From assembly GCA_025351555.1 (NCBI GenBank), contig JANXVS010000490.1, positions 1 to 6,558 on the forward strand: a stretch of DNA of 6,558 nucleotides, in the 5' to 3' direction. The DNA is from Pseudomonadota bacterium. Lineage in GTDB: Bacteria; Pseudomonadota; Gammaproteobacteria; Xanthomonadales; Rhodanobacteraceae. Under the pieces are notes generated by a model that ran no database searches, was not told the origin of the DNA, and saw nothing but the letters and a program-made list of their open reading frames with translations. Within the stretch, counting starts at the first letter, position 1. Every line of letters begins with the position of its first letter. This document shows positions 1 to 6,558 of this stretch, in pieces. The position numbers and the translations under genes are program-made.

Positions 1-1
1 G

Positions 2-3000
2 CTACTCGATGGCCGCGGCACCCGTTTTCTTCAGGTCGTCATTGATTGCTGCGAGCGGACCTGATCGCAACTGTTCCCATTTTTTCAACTGCTCTTGCAA
101 CTGCGTATGCAGTGCATTGAACATTGCCTGATGCTGCTTCGTAGGCGTGGCGTCGGCATCGTCCTGGCTCGCGGCGAAGCTTGCCAGTTGCTCGTTCAAC
201 ATTCCCGGGAAGGCGAGGTTGGCTTCTGAGCCTTTCATGTTGACCTGGATCAACGCCTGCTCGATCGGATCGAGCGCGGTCAGCAGCGAATCGATCGACT
301 TCGGTGCGCCTGAATTCTCCTTCGCCTTGGTCAGAATTTCGCGCGTCTTGCGGATGCCGTTCACGGCGTGGTGCAAGCGATCGATGTCGTTGACTGCGGC
401 CAATTGCAGATCGTTCTTCGCGCGGATATCGGCCGCATTGCCGGCGCTGCGCGGATCCAGCGCCATCGTCATCGGCTGCTCGAAGGTCTTGCCGCCAACG
501 CTGAGCTTCACCGTGTACGCTCCCGGCGGCACGCGCGGACCGCGCGGCGCGATGCCGGAATAGAACGCACCGGGGACCTGCTCGGGATCCGACATGCGCA
601 AATCCCAGACCAGCCGGTTCATGCCGGCCTCGGTCGGAATCTTGTCGTTCGGGACGATCTGATCTGGCCACTCGGGCGGTTGCACTTCCTTCGTGGTTTT
701 CGTGCTCGACAAATGGCGCATCGTCTTGCCCTGCGCATCGACGATATCGATCGTCACCTCGTCCTTGGGCTTCGCCTTGAGCACATAGTCGATCAGCGCG
801 CCGGCGGGCGGATTTGCCCCGACCGGGCGCCGCGTGTTGACCTCATCGGGATAGGCCAGGCGCAACGCGGTCTGCGGTTTGAACAGCACGGCGTCCTGCG
901 CTTGCGTCTCCGCGGAGATTTGCCGCAATGGCGTGAGATCGTCGAGGATCCAGAACGAACGGCCGTGTGTCGCGACGACCAGATCGTCGCCTTTCACGAG
1001 CAGATCGTGGATCGGGCTCCCCGGAAGATTCAACTGCAGCTTCTGCCAGCGCGCACCATCGTTGAACGAAACGAAGACGCCCTGTTCCGTGCCGGCATAG
1101 AGCAGGCCGCGCCGCGCCGGATCCTCGCGCACCGCGTGCACCACCGCGCCATCCGGCAGGCCGCTCGTGATACGCGTCCAGCTTTTGCCGCGATCGGTGG
1201 TCTTCCACGCATACGGTTTGATGTCGTCGAGCTTGTGACGGTCGACGGCGAGATACGCCGTGTTCGCATCCGCGGGCGAAGGCTCGATCATGCTGACCGT
1301 ACCCCATTCCGGCAGATCCTTCGGCGTCACATTATTCCAGTGCACGCCCGCGTCGATGCTGACGTGGACCAAGCCGTCGTCGCTGCCAGCCCACAGCGTT
1401 CCCTTCGCCACCGGCGATTCGGCCAGCGCGAAGATCGTGTCGTAGTACTCGACGCTGGTAATGTCCTTGGTCAGCGGACCCCCCGAGGCGGTTTGCTTGC
1501 TCTTGTCGTTGCGCGTCAGGTCGGGGCTGATGACGTTCCAGCTGTTGCCGTGATCGGTGGTTTTCCAGACGACTTCGGAGGCGACATAGAGCGTGTCCGG
1601 ATCGTGCGGCGACAGCGCCAGCGGCGCCGTCCAGTTGAACCGATGCAGCAGCTCGCTCGCCGGATGGCCTGAATTGTCGACCGGCCAGGCGCTGATGTCC
1701 TGCACTTGTTCCTTGCGCTTGTCGTAATGCCCGACCTGGTTTTCCGAATTGCTGTAGATGATCGACGCGTCGCGCGGATCCGGCAGCACGAAACCGCATT
1801 CGCCGCCGCCGGCCGGATACCAGCTGCCCGACCCGATCACACCCTCGTCGTCGTAGCTGGCTATGGCGAGATTAGAATTGTCCTGCTGCGCGCCGTACAC
1901 CCAGTACGGAAAACGATTGTCGACGGCGACGTGATAGAACTGCGCGGTCGGCTGATTGTCCTGCGTCGACCACGTGGCGCCGCCATCCAGCGATACGCTC
2001 GCGCCGCCATCGTTCGCGTTGATCAATCGACGCGGGTCCGCCGGATCGATCCACAGCGCGTGATGGTCGCCGTGCGTCGCCGCGACCAGGCTGAACGTTT
2101 TGCCGCCGTCGATCGAGCGCAGCATACCGGTGTTCAGCGTATACACCGTGTCGACCGATTTCGGGTCTGCATAGATCTTCGAGAAATACCAGGCGCGTTG
2201 ACGAATGCGTCCGTCCTCGCTGATGCGCGCCCAATGCCCGCCGGCATCGTCGGAACGATAAAGCCCGCCCGCATTCGCCTCGATCATCGCGTAGATGCGC
2301 TTCGGATCGGCGGCGGAAACGGAAACATCGATGCGTCCGAATATGCCTTCGGGCAGACCGTTGCCACGCAACTGCGTCCACGTCGTGCCGCCGTCTTGCG
2401 AGCGATATAGGCCACTGCCGGGCCCGCCGCTGGAAAAATTCCACGGTTGGCGGCGCACTTGCCATAGCGCGGCGTAGACGATGCTGGAATCGTGCGGATC
2501 GAAGGTGACGTCGATCGCGCCGGTATTGTCGTCCTTGTACAGGACTTTCTTCCAGGTTTTGCCGCCATCGACACTTCGAAATACGCCGCGCTCCGTGTTC
2601 GGCCCGAACGCATGGCCGATCGCCGCGACCAGGACAATGTCGGGATTCTTCGGATCGACGATCAGTGCACCGATCTGGCGCGTGTCGCGCAAACCGATGT
2701 TCGTCCAGGTCTTGCCGGCATCGGTGGATTTGTATACACCGTCGCCGTACGTGATGTTGCCGCGCAATGCACCTTCGCCGCTGCCGACATAAATGATGTC
2801 GTGGTTCGATGGCGCCACCGCGATCGCGCCGATCGACGCGATCGGTTGACCGTCGAAGATCGGCGTCCACGTGGCGCCACTATCGATCGTCTTCCACACG
2901 CCGCCCGCCGCCGCGCCGAAATAGAACGTGCCGGGTTCGCCGGTCATGCCGGTCACCGTCACCGCGCGACCGCCGCGATAAGGCCCGATACCGCGCCAAT

Positions 3001-3145
3001 GCATGGCCTGAAACAACGACTCGTTGACCGGCCCGCTCGGCGGGGTGTCGGCAATCGCGCACGCGGACCAAGTCCAGGCAAACGCCACGATTACGATCGT
3101 GGAAAGCAGGCAGCAAGGAAAGCGCCGAGCGAGAACGCTGGTCAT
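2..3145 (-). CDS. Secreted BNR/Asp-box repeat protein (sortilin/VPS10-like, often annotated glycosyl hydrolase)
   Basis: The encoded 1047-residue protein is probably exported and folds as tandem beta-propellers; its substrate or ligand is unknown. Residues 1-32 look like a signal peptide: Arg7-Arg8, a hydrophobic core at about 11-26, and an A-I-A site before Asp33. Eleven Asp-box motifs (S/T-x-D-x-G-x-x-W type) start near residues 86, 140, 191, 249, 298, 344, 385, 529, 596, 649 and 693. About 13 recurring strand segments of the form DP...IYV suggest two seven-bladed propellers. Residues about 745-900 look like a beta-sandwich (NRLVWDLR near 843-850, PPGAYTVKL near 873-881). Residues about 905-1045 are predicted helical and rich in Gln, Lys and Ala. 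I chose the ATG at 3145 because a GGAG sits 9 bases upstream and the signal peptide follows directly; the open frame runs on to 3445 but would overlap bioC antisense. Databases usually call relatives glycosyl hydrolase, sortilin or VPS10-like; I see no proof of a hydrolase active site. A GH74-type enzyme, also a tandem propeller with Asp-boxes, is an alternative. Confidence 0.9.
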   Translation of the reverse strand: MTSVLARRFPCCLLSTIVIVAFAWTWSACAIADTPPSGPVNESLFQAMHWRGIGPYRGGRAVTVTGMTGEPGTFYFGAAAGGVWKTIDSGATWTPIFDGQPIASIGAIAVAPSNHDIIYVGSGEGALRGNITYGDGVYKSTDAGKTWTNIGLRDTRQIGALIVDPKNPDIVLVAAIGHAFGPNTERGVFRSVDGGKTWKKVLYKDDNTGAIDVTFDPHDSSIVYAALWQVRRQPWNFSSGGPGSGLYRSQDGGTTWTQLRGNGLPEGIFGRIDVSVSAADPKRIYAMIEANAGGLYRSDDAGGHWARISEDGRIRQRAWYFSKIYADPKSVDTVYTLNTGMLRSIDGGKTFSLVAATHGDHHALWIDPADPRRLINANDGGASVSLDGGATWSTQDNQPTAQFYHVAVDNRFPYWVYGAQQDNSNLAIASYDDEGVIGSGSWYPAGGGECGFVLPDPRDASIIYSNSENQVGHYDKRKEQVQDISAWPVDNSGHPASELLHRFNWTAPLALSPHDPDTLYVASEVVWKTTDHGNSWNVISPDLTRNDKSKQTASGGPLTKDITSVEYYDTIFALAESPVAKGTLWAGSDDGLVHVSIDAGVHWNNVTPKDLPEWGTVSMIEPSPADANTAYLAVDRHKLDDIKPYAWKTTDRGKSWTRITSGLPDGAVVHAVREDPARRGLLYAGTEQGVFVSFNDGARWQKLQLNLPGSPIHDLLVKGDDLVVATHGRSFWILDDLTPLRQISAETQAQDAVLFKPQTALRLAYPDEVNTRRPVGANPPAGALIDYVLKAKPKDEVTIDIVDAQGKTMRHLSSTKTTKEVQPPEWPDQIVPNDKIPTEAGMNRLVWDLRMSDPEQVPGAFYSGIAPRGPRVPPGAYTVKLSVGGKTFEQPMTMALDPRSAGNAADIRAKNDLQLAAVNDIDRLHHAVNGIRKTREILTKAKENSGAPKSIDSLLTALDPIEQALIQVNMKGSEANLAFPGMLNEQLASFAASQDDADATPTKQHQAMFNALHTQLQEQLKKWEQLRSGPLAAINDDLKKTGAAAIE

Positions 3146-3154
3146 ATCACTGAT

Positions 3155-3158
3155 CTCC
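3155..3158 (-). promoter_or_regulatory. Ribosome binding site of the BNR-repeat gene
   Basis: On the minus strand a CCGGAG motif places GGAG 9 bases before the ATG at 3145. This is the strongest Shine-Dalgarno match near any candidate start of this frame, and it decides the start. The alternative ATG at 3169, 8 codons upstream, would bury this site inside the coding sequence and push the signal peptide inward. Confidence 0.65.
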
Positions 3159-3231
3159 GGTGCAAGCATTTCGAGCCGCCGAGATTGGCGCGAGTCGGCA
3201 TAGCGAGGTTCTGGGAAAAATTCCCTGCGCA

Positions 3232-3273
3232 TCTTGCCGGAGTCGCAGATACACGGCAACATTCCCGGCAAGA
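3232..3273 (-). repeat. Perfect 9-bp inverted repeat between bioC and the BNR gene
   Basis: The arms TCTTGCCGG and CCGGCAAGA (minus-strand reading; 3265-3273 and 3232-3240) are exact reverse complements separated by 24 bases. The element begins 11 bases after the bioC stop codon and ends 86 bases before the BNR start. As RNA it could form a hairpin protecting or ending the bio transcript. No U-run follows the stem directly (the next bases are TGCGCAGGG), so it is not a classic intrinsic terminator. It could instead be a protein-binding site. The loop holds another TTGCCG, so half of one arm is also directly repeated. The function is not shown by the sequence. Confidence 0.5.
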
Positions 3274-3284
3274 GGCTTTGACCT

Positions 3285-4154
3285 TCACCGCCGCGACCCA
3301 CGCAACCGCTCAATCGGAAAACTCGCAATCTCCCCACCGGCCCGGCTTCGGCGGGGCTGACCGGACTCGGGACCCCAAGCGTGAGCGTAGACGACTTCAT
3401 AGGTCGCCGGCAGCACATCGTCGTGGCGAAAACTTTCGTAGGCATCCAGAGCGCGACGCAGGTGGGTCTTCCCGGTCAGGCCGCGCATCCGCCGCGCATC
3501 GGCATTCGTCGCGCCGATCGCCTTGAGTTCGCGCATCAGCGTCGTCGCGTCGGCATAGGTGAGGGTGAAGTGCTCGGCGTCGAGCACCGGATCGCGGAAA
3601 CCCGCCGCCAACAGCGCGTCGCCGATGCGGGCGATGTCGACGAAGCCGCCGACGTGCGGTCCGCGATCCGCGGCGGCCCAGGCGACGCGCAATTCGTGCA
3701 GGGTGTCGGGTCCAAATGTGGAAATGGCTACATAGCCACCAGGCCGCAGCACGCGTCGGAATTCATCGAACAGTGCCGGCACATCGTCGATCCACTGAAT
3801 GCACAAGTTAGAGAACAGCACGTCGATGCTGGCGTCGGGTAGCGGCAGCGCGCGCGCGTCGGCGCACACGCGCGCCAGTGGATTCCGCCAGCCAGTGCGC
3901 ACGCGGCGCAGCATGGGCACGGCAATGTCGAGTGCGATCACCTGCGCTTTTTTCCAGCGCTTGCGCAGCAGGCTGCTTGCGCGCCCAGGTCCGCAGCCGA
4001 CATCGAGCACGCGCTGTGGTGGGTGCTCGACATATTCGAGTCGCTCCAGCAGCCGATCTTCGACCTCGCCTTGCAATTCGGCGTGCTGCGCGTAGGTGGT
4101 CGCGGCGCGGCCAAAGGCGCGGCGGATCTGGCGCGGGTCGAGCGGTGGCGTCAT
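3285..4154 (-). CDS. bioC: Malonyl-ACP O-methyltransferase BioC
   Basis: BioC uses S-adenosylmethionine to methylate the free carboxyl of malonyl-ACP, disguising it as a primer for the cytosolic fatty acid synthesis cycle; this is the entry step to pimelate for biotin. The 289-residue product opens with the family's FGRAATTYAQHAELQ signature (residues 14-28). SAM-binding motif I is VLDVGCGPGR at 49-58, the acidic residue ending strand 2 is Asp76 in ALD, Asp99 follows strand 3 in CADA, and FSNLCIQW at 114-121 matches the E. coli WSNLAVQW region. VLRPGGY (135-141) and LKAIGAT (210-216) are also typical. The start is the ATG overlapping the bioH stop (ATGA, 4 bases shared); no strong Shine-Dalgarno is visible, so translation is probably coupled to bioH. 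The open frame continues upstream inside bioH, but that extension is unlikely to be used. After the usual end near AHAWGP (257-262), a basic tail of about 27 residues follows, longer than in E. coli BioC (about 251 residues). Confidence 0.95.
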   Translation of the reverse strand: MTPPLDPRQIRRAFGRAATTYAQHAELQGEVEDRLLERLEYVEHPPQRVLDVGCGPGRASSLLRKRWKKAQVIALDIAVPMLRRVRTGWRNPLARVCADARALPLPDASIDVLFSNLCIQWIDDVPALFDEFRRVLRPGGYVAISTFGPDTLHELRVAWAAADRGPHVGGFVDIARIGDALLAAGFRDPVLDAEHFTLTYADATTLMRELKAIGATNADARRMRGLTGKTHLRRALDAYESFRHDDVLPATYEVVYAHAWGPESGQPRRSRAGGEIASFPIERLRGSRR

Positions 4155-4915
4155 GGTGCCAGCGTCTGCGCAAAGGCCACGATCGCATCCGCCATTTCTG
4201 CCGCATGGCCGATAAACGGCGCATGCCCGGAGGAAAATTCCACGAATTTCCCTTGTGGACTTTGCGCCGCAGACCAACGCAATGCCATCGACGGAACCAG
4301 ACGATCGCGGCGTCCGGCAATCCACAGGCTGGGCACGGCCAGTTCCGCCAGGCGCGCGCGCAGGTCGGTCGTGTCGAGCGTGTGCAGACCCTGTTCAAGC
4401 GCAGCCAGTGACGGCTCGCCGCGGTCGAATACATGCGTCTTCAAGCCGCGCAACTCGGCTTGCGCATGATCGGACCCCAGAGCTTCCAACGCTAGAAAGC
4501 GCTCGATGGTGCCGCGATAATCGCGATGCAAGCCGGCGCCGAACTGGGCGAAAATATCCGGCGACACGCCATGCGGCCAATCGGGGCCCAGCACGAAGCG
4601 TGGCGATGCGGCAATTTCCACAATGCCGCGCACTTTCAGCGCATGATCCAGCGCCGCATGCAGCGAAACGATGCCACCAAGCGACCAACCGACCCAGAGC
4701 GCGCGCGGCAGCATCGCAGCGAGTGCGCTGGCGCAATCGACCGAGCCGCAGCCGTCGTCGCTGTGCGCGCTCGCACCGTGTCCGGGCAGATCGACCAGGT
4801 GGATGCGAAAATGCGGAGTCAGCAGCCGCGTCAATGGCGCAAAGATATCCGAATGCATCGCCCAGCCGTGGATGAGCACAAGATCGGGGCCGGAGCCGAC
4901 GGTTTCGATATGCAT
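4151..4915 (-). CDS. bioH: Pimeloyl-ACP methyl ester carboxylesterase BioH
   Basis: BioH hydrolyses the methyl ester of pimeloyl-ACP after two rounds of chain extension, releasing pimeloyl-ACP for BioF and stopping further elongation. The 254-residue product (E. coli BioH is about 256) is an alpha/beta hydrolase. LVLIHGWAM at 12-20 is the HG oxyanion region with Trp18. The nucleophile elbow GWSLGG at 76-81 gives Ser78, Asp204 lies in GRRDRLVP, and His231 lies in SSGHAPF. These match the Ser-Asp-His triad and the GWSLGG motif of E. coli BioH. A cap region lies between the elbow and the acid, at roughly residues 110-185. The ATG lies one base after the bioF stop, with a GGAG 9 bases upstream inside the bioF 3' end. 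The stop overlaps the bioC start. Placement between bioF and bioC strongly supports BioH over other hydrolases of this fold. Confidence 0.95.
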   Translation of the reverse strand: MHIETVGSGPDLVLIHGWAMHSDIFAPLTRLLTPHFRIHLVDLPGHGASAHSDDGCGSVDCASALAAMLPRALWVGWSLGGIVSLHAALDHALKVRGIVEIAASPRFVLGPDWPHGVSPDIFAQFGAGLHRDYRGTIERFLALEALGSDHAQAELRGLKTHVFDRGEPSLAALEQGLHTLDTTDLRARLAELAVPSLWIAGRRDRLVPSMALRWSAAQSPQGKFVEFSSGHAPFIGHAAEMADAIVAFAQTLAP

Positions 4916-4916
4916 A

Positions 4917-6101
4917 TCAGACAGCTCCGCCGCGCGTCAGCGTCCCAGCGAGCGCGTCAAGCAGGTGCTCGATATCGGCTTCTTCGTGTGCCGCGGACAG
5001 CGTGATACGCAAGCGCGCCTTGCCAGCCGGCACAGTCGGTGGGCGGATCGCCGGAATATAAAACCCCGCATTTTCCATTTGTAGCGAAATGCGCAAAGCG
5101 TCTTCGCTGCCGCCGACAAGCAGGGGCTGAATTGGTGTGCGTGATTCGAGCAAGGTCAGCCCGCGCCGCGCTGCGCCGTTGCGCCACAGCGCAATCAAGC
5201 GCTGCAGTTTGTCGCGCCGCCAGGATTCGGCGCGTGCCAAATCGACGGCGACGCTTGCTGCCGCGGCCAGCGCCGGCGGTATCGCCGTGGTGTAGGTGTG
5301 GGTGTGTGCGAACTGGATCAGGCCGTCGATCAACGACGCGCTGCCGGCCACAAAAGCGCCGGCCACACCTAACGCCTTGCCCAATGTCGCCATCAGCACG
5401 GGTGCATCGTGTTGATCCAGTTCTGCCTCAGCGAGGCTGCCGGCGCCTTCGGTTCCCAGCACGCCGAGACCGTGTGCATCATCCACCATGAGCGTCGCAT
5501 GCTGCGTTTTACACAATGCAGCAAGTTCGTGCAGCGGGGCGATGTCGCCGTCCATACTGAATACGCCATCGGTAGCAAGCAGCGCCGCCGCCTCCGGCAT
5601 GCTGATCAATTGCCGTTCCGCAGCGGTGGCGTCAGCGTGCGCATAGCGTTTGAGATTGGCGCCGGATAGTTGCGCGCCATCGAGCAGACTGGCGTGGTTG
5701 AGTTTGTCCTGCACGCACACATCACCGGCGCGGAGCAGGGCGCCGATTGCACCGAGGTTTGCCATGTAGCCGGTGGAAAACAGCAGGGCACGCTCGCGGC
5801 CGGTCCAACGCGCGAGTTTTTCTTCCAGCAGCGCGTGCTCTTCGCGATGCCCGCCGAGCAGATGCGAGGCGGTCGCGCCGACGCCCCAGCGCGCCGCGGA
5901 CCGCGCCAAGGCTTCGCGCAATGCCGGATGCTGGGCCAGGCCAAGATAATCGTTGCTGGCAAAATTCAGCAGCGATTTGCCGTCGACGATGATGCGCGAT
6001 CCGGCGACCGATTCGACCGTGCGCAGGCGGCGCAACAGCGATTGCTGCGCGCGCTCGGCCTGCGCCTGCACGAGACGATCAAGCAATCCGGGACGTTGCA
6101 T
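4917..6101 (-). CDS. bioF: 8-amino-7-oxononanoate synthase BioF
   Basis: BioF is a cytosolic PLP enzyme that condenses pimeloyl-ACP with L-alanine, releasing CO2 and ACP, to form 8-amino-7-oxononanoate (KAPA). The 394-residue product (E. coli BioF is 384) is full length for this fold-type I aminotransferase family. LLNFASNDYLGL (44-55) is the N-terminal signature. LNHASLLDGA (134-143) holds His136, which stacks on PLP. DGVFSMDGDIAPL (178-190) contains the conserved serine. VDDAHGLGVLG (206-216) carries Asp207 and His210. TLGKALGVAGAF (239-250) carries Lys242, the Schiff-base lysine. AIRPPTVPAGKARLRITLSA (351-370) is the C-terminal signature. No key residue is missing. Related enzymes (glycine C-acetyltransferase, 5-aminolevulinate synthase) share these motifs, but the bio neighbours settle the call. 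The start lies 17 bases after the bioB stop and shows no good Shine-Dalgarno, so reinitiation from bioB is likely. Confidence 0.97.
   Translation of the reverse strand: MQRPGLLDRLVQAQAERAQQSLLRRLRTVESVAGSRIIVDGKSLLNFASNDYLGLAQHPALREALARSAARWGVGATASHLLGGHREEHALLEEKLARWTGRERALLFSTGYMANLGAIGALLRAGDVCVQDKLNHASLLDGAQLSGANLKRYAHADATAAERQLISMPEAAALLATDGVFSMDGDIAPLHELAALCKTQHATLMVDDAHGLGVLGTEGAGSLAEAELDQHDAPVLMATLGKALGVAGAFVAGSASLIDGLIQFAHTHTYTTAIPPALAAAASVAVDLARAESWRRDKLQRLIALWRNGAARRGLTLLESRTPIQPLLVGGSEDALRISLQMENAGFYIPAIRPPTVPAGKARLRITLSAAHEEADIEHLLDALAGTLTRGGAV
4925..4928 (-). promoter_or_regulatory. Ribosome binding site of bioH
   Basis: Reading the minus strand, GGCGGAG lies within the last codons of bioF, with its GGAG 9 bases before the bioH ATG at 4915. 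It is the clearest Shine-Dalgarno in the bio cluster and supports this start. Because it sits inside bioF, ribosomes finishing bioF can also keep it unfolded. Confidence 0.6.
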
Positions 6102-6118
6102 TGCGACGACGCGGCAGT

Positions 6119-6558
6119 TCAGGCTGCGGCGCTTGCGGCGATATCCGCGTGCACGGTGCGCGATTCGACTTCGACCTGCATCGGTTGGATCCCCAGCCGC
6201 GCAAACAGTGCCTGATCGTGCGCGACGTCAGGATTTCCGGTAGTCAGCAATTTTTCGCCGTAGAAAATCGAATTGGCACCGGCGAAGAAACACAGCGCCT
6301 GCAATTCGTCGCTCATTTCCGCGCGTCCGGCGGACAATCGCACCATCGACGCCGGCATCAGGATGCGTGCCACCGCGATCGTGCGCACGAACTCGAACGG
6401 ATCGAGCAAGACGGTGCCCGCGAGCGGCGTACCCTCGACCTGGACGAGGCGATTGATCGGCACCGATTGCGGATGTTCCGGCAGATTCGCCAGGGTCTGC
6501 AGCAGGCCGGCGCGTTGTTCGCGCGTCTCGCCCATACCGACGATGCCGCCGCAGCAGG
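6119..6558 (-). CDS. bioB: Biotin synthase BioB, C-terminal part (5' end outside window)
   Basis: BioB is a radical SAM enzyme that inserts sulfur into dethiobiotin, the last step of biotin synthesis, using a [4Fe-4S] cluster and a sacrificial [2Fe-2S] cluster. About 146 C-terminal residues of an expected 340-350 are present. The first complete codon is the Cys of [11 protein letters not shown], which aligns with E. coli Cys188, a [2Fe-2S] ligand in CSGGIVGLGET. Counting on without a gap, Arg at fragment position 73 in VRLSAGR falls on E. coli Arg260, the unusual arginine ligand of that cluster. [17 protein letters not shown] and [14 protein letters not shown] are also diagnostic. The CxxxCxxC motif for the [4Fe-4S] cluster lies in the missing part. 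The ATG at 6535 is internal and not the start. The tail after LGIQP is short and ends in Ala residues. It leads the visible operon, so the promoter is beyond the right edge. Confidence 0.97.
   Translation of the reverse strand, partial: CCGGIVGMGETREQRAGLLQTLANLPEHPQSVPINRLVQVEGTPLAGTVLLDPFEFVRTIAVARILMPASMVRLSAGRAEMSDELQALCFFAGANSIFYGEKLLTTGNPDVAHDQALFARLGIQPMQVEVESRTVHADIAASAAA

Noticed and set aside
368..1672. A 434-codon plus-strand open frame opposite the BNR gene.
   Set aside because: The product is Arg-rich and low in diversity, as expected from the complement of GC-rich coding DNA. The minus-strand frame shows real repeats and domains.
3058..3069. Lipoprotein lipobox around Cys29 of the BNR protein (W-S-A-C).
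   Set aside because: Trp at the -3 position is atypical for a lipobox, and a normal A-I-A cleavage site three residues later explains export better.
3231..3259. Possible sigma70-type promoter on the minus strand: TTGCCG, 17 bases, CAAGAT.
   Set aside because: The -35 is a fair match but the -10 matches only three of six consensus bases, and the site overlaps the inverted repeat; too weak to annotate.
3232..3273. Intrinsic terminator after bioC.
   Set aside because: The stem is perfect but the loop is 24 bases and no U-run follows the stem, so it does not meet the usual pattern.
3146..3445. N-terminal extension of the BNR protein frame by 100 codons, beginning at an ATG inside bioC.
   Set aside because: It is on the same strand and would overlap the bioC 3' end in another frame. 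The extension lacks sensible protein features, and the ATG at 3145 has a GGAG at 9 bases followed directly by a signal peptide.
2492..3526. A 344-codon plus-strand open frame running across the BNR 5' end, the gap and the bioC 3' end.
   Set aside because: It spans three unrelated regions antisense to real genes, shows no recognisable motif and has the Arg/Ala-rich composition of a shadow frame.
4155..4325. Upstream extension of the bioC frame inside bioH.
   Set aside because: The BioC family begins close to the FGRAA motif, and the ATG at 4154 gives the normal N-terminus; the extra 57 residues would be read from bioH in another frame.
1..6558. A novel multi-gene system (defence, mobile or regulatory).
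   Set aside because: Four of five genes are clear biotin enzymes, the fifth is a single secreted repeat protein, and there are no transposases, terminal repeats, arrays or unusual base-composition blocks visible.

Overview
The window is GC-rich (by eye about 60% or more) and every real gene lies on the minus strand, so it reads from right to left. Reading along the minus strand, it holds the 3' part of a biotin operon, bioB (partial)-bioF-bioH-bioC, and then, after a 139-base gap, a gene for a large secreted protein built from BNR/Asp-box beta-propeller repeats. High GC, the gene order bioB-bioF-bioH-bioC and the protein sequences fit a gammaproteobacterium of the Xanthomonadales/Lysobacterales (Xanthomonas, Lysobacter or Rhodanobacter-like). 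That placement is an inference from recalled gene order and sequence feel, not from a search.

Region by region. 6119-6558 is the C-terminal part of biotin synthase; the window edge cuts it just at the cysteine that ligates the [2Fe-2S] cluster. 4917-6101 is bioF (8-amino-7-oxononanoate synthase). 4151-4915 is bioH (pimeloyl-ACP methyl ester esterase), starting one base after the bioF stop. 3285-4154 is bioC (malonyl-ACP O-methyltransferase), whose ATG overlaps the bioH stop in an ATGA junction. 3146-3284 is noncoding and carries a perfect 9-bp inverted repeat and a smaller GGGAA/TTCCC near-palindrome. 2-3145 is the complete BNR-repeat gene, ending with a TAG at the left edge.

The four bio genes form one pathway module. 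BioC methylates malonyl-ACP so that fatty acid synthesis can extend the disguised primer to pimeloyl-ACP methyl ester. BioH removes the methyl group to give pimeloyl-ACP. BioF condenses pimeloyl-ACP with L-alanine to give 8-amino-7-oxononanoate, and BioB performs the last step, inserting sulfur into dethiobiotin. The two middle enzymes, BioA and BioD, are not between or downstream of these genes here. The operon promoter and any biotin-responsive operator would lie upstream of bioB, outside the window.

The BNR protein is probably a separate transcription unit with its own signal peptide and ribosome binding site; nothing in it points to biotin metabolism. I see no mobile element, tRNA, rRNA, CRISPR array or broken gene, and no evidence of a novel multi-gene system. 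The least explained items are the BNR protein, with an unknown ligand and a C-terminal helical region, and the inverted repeat ahead of it.
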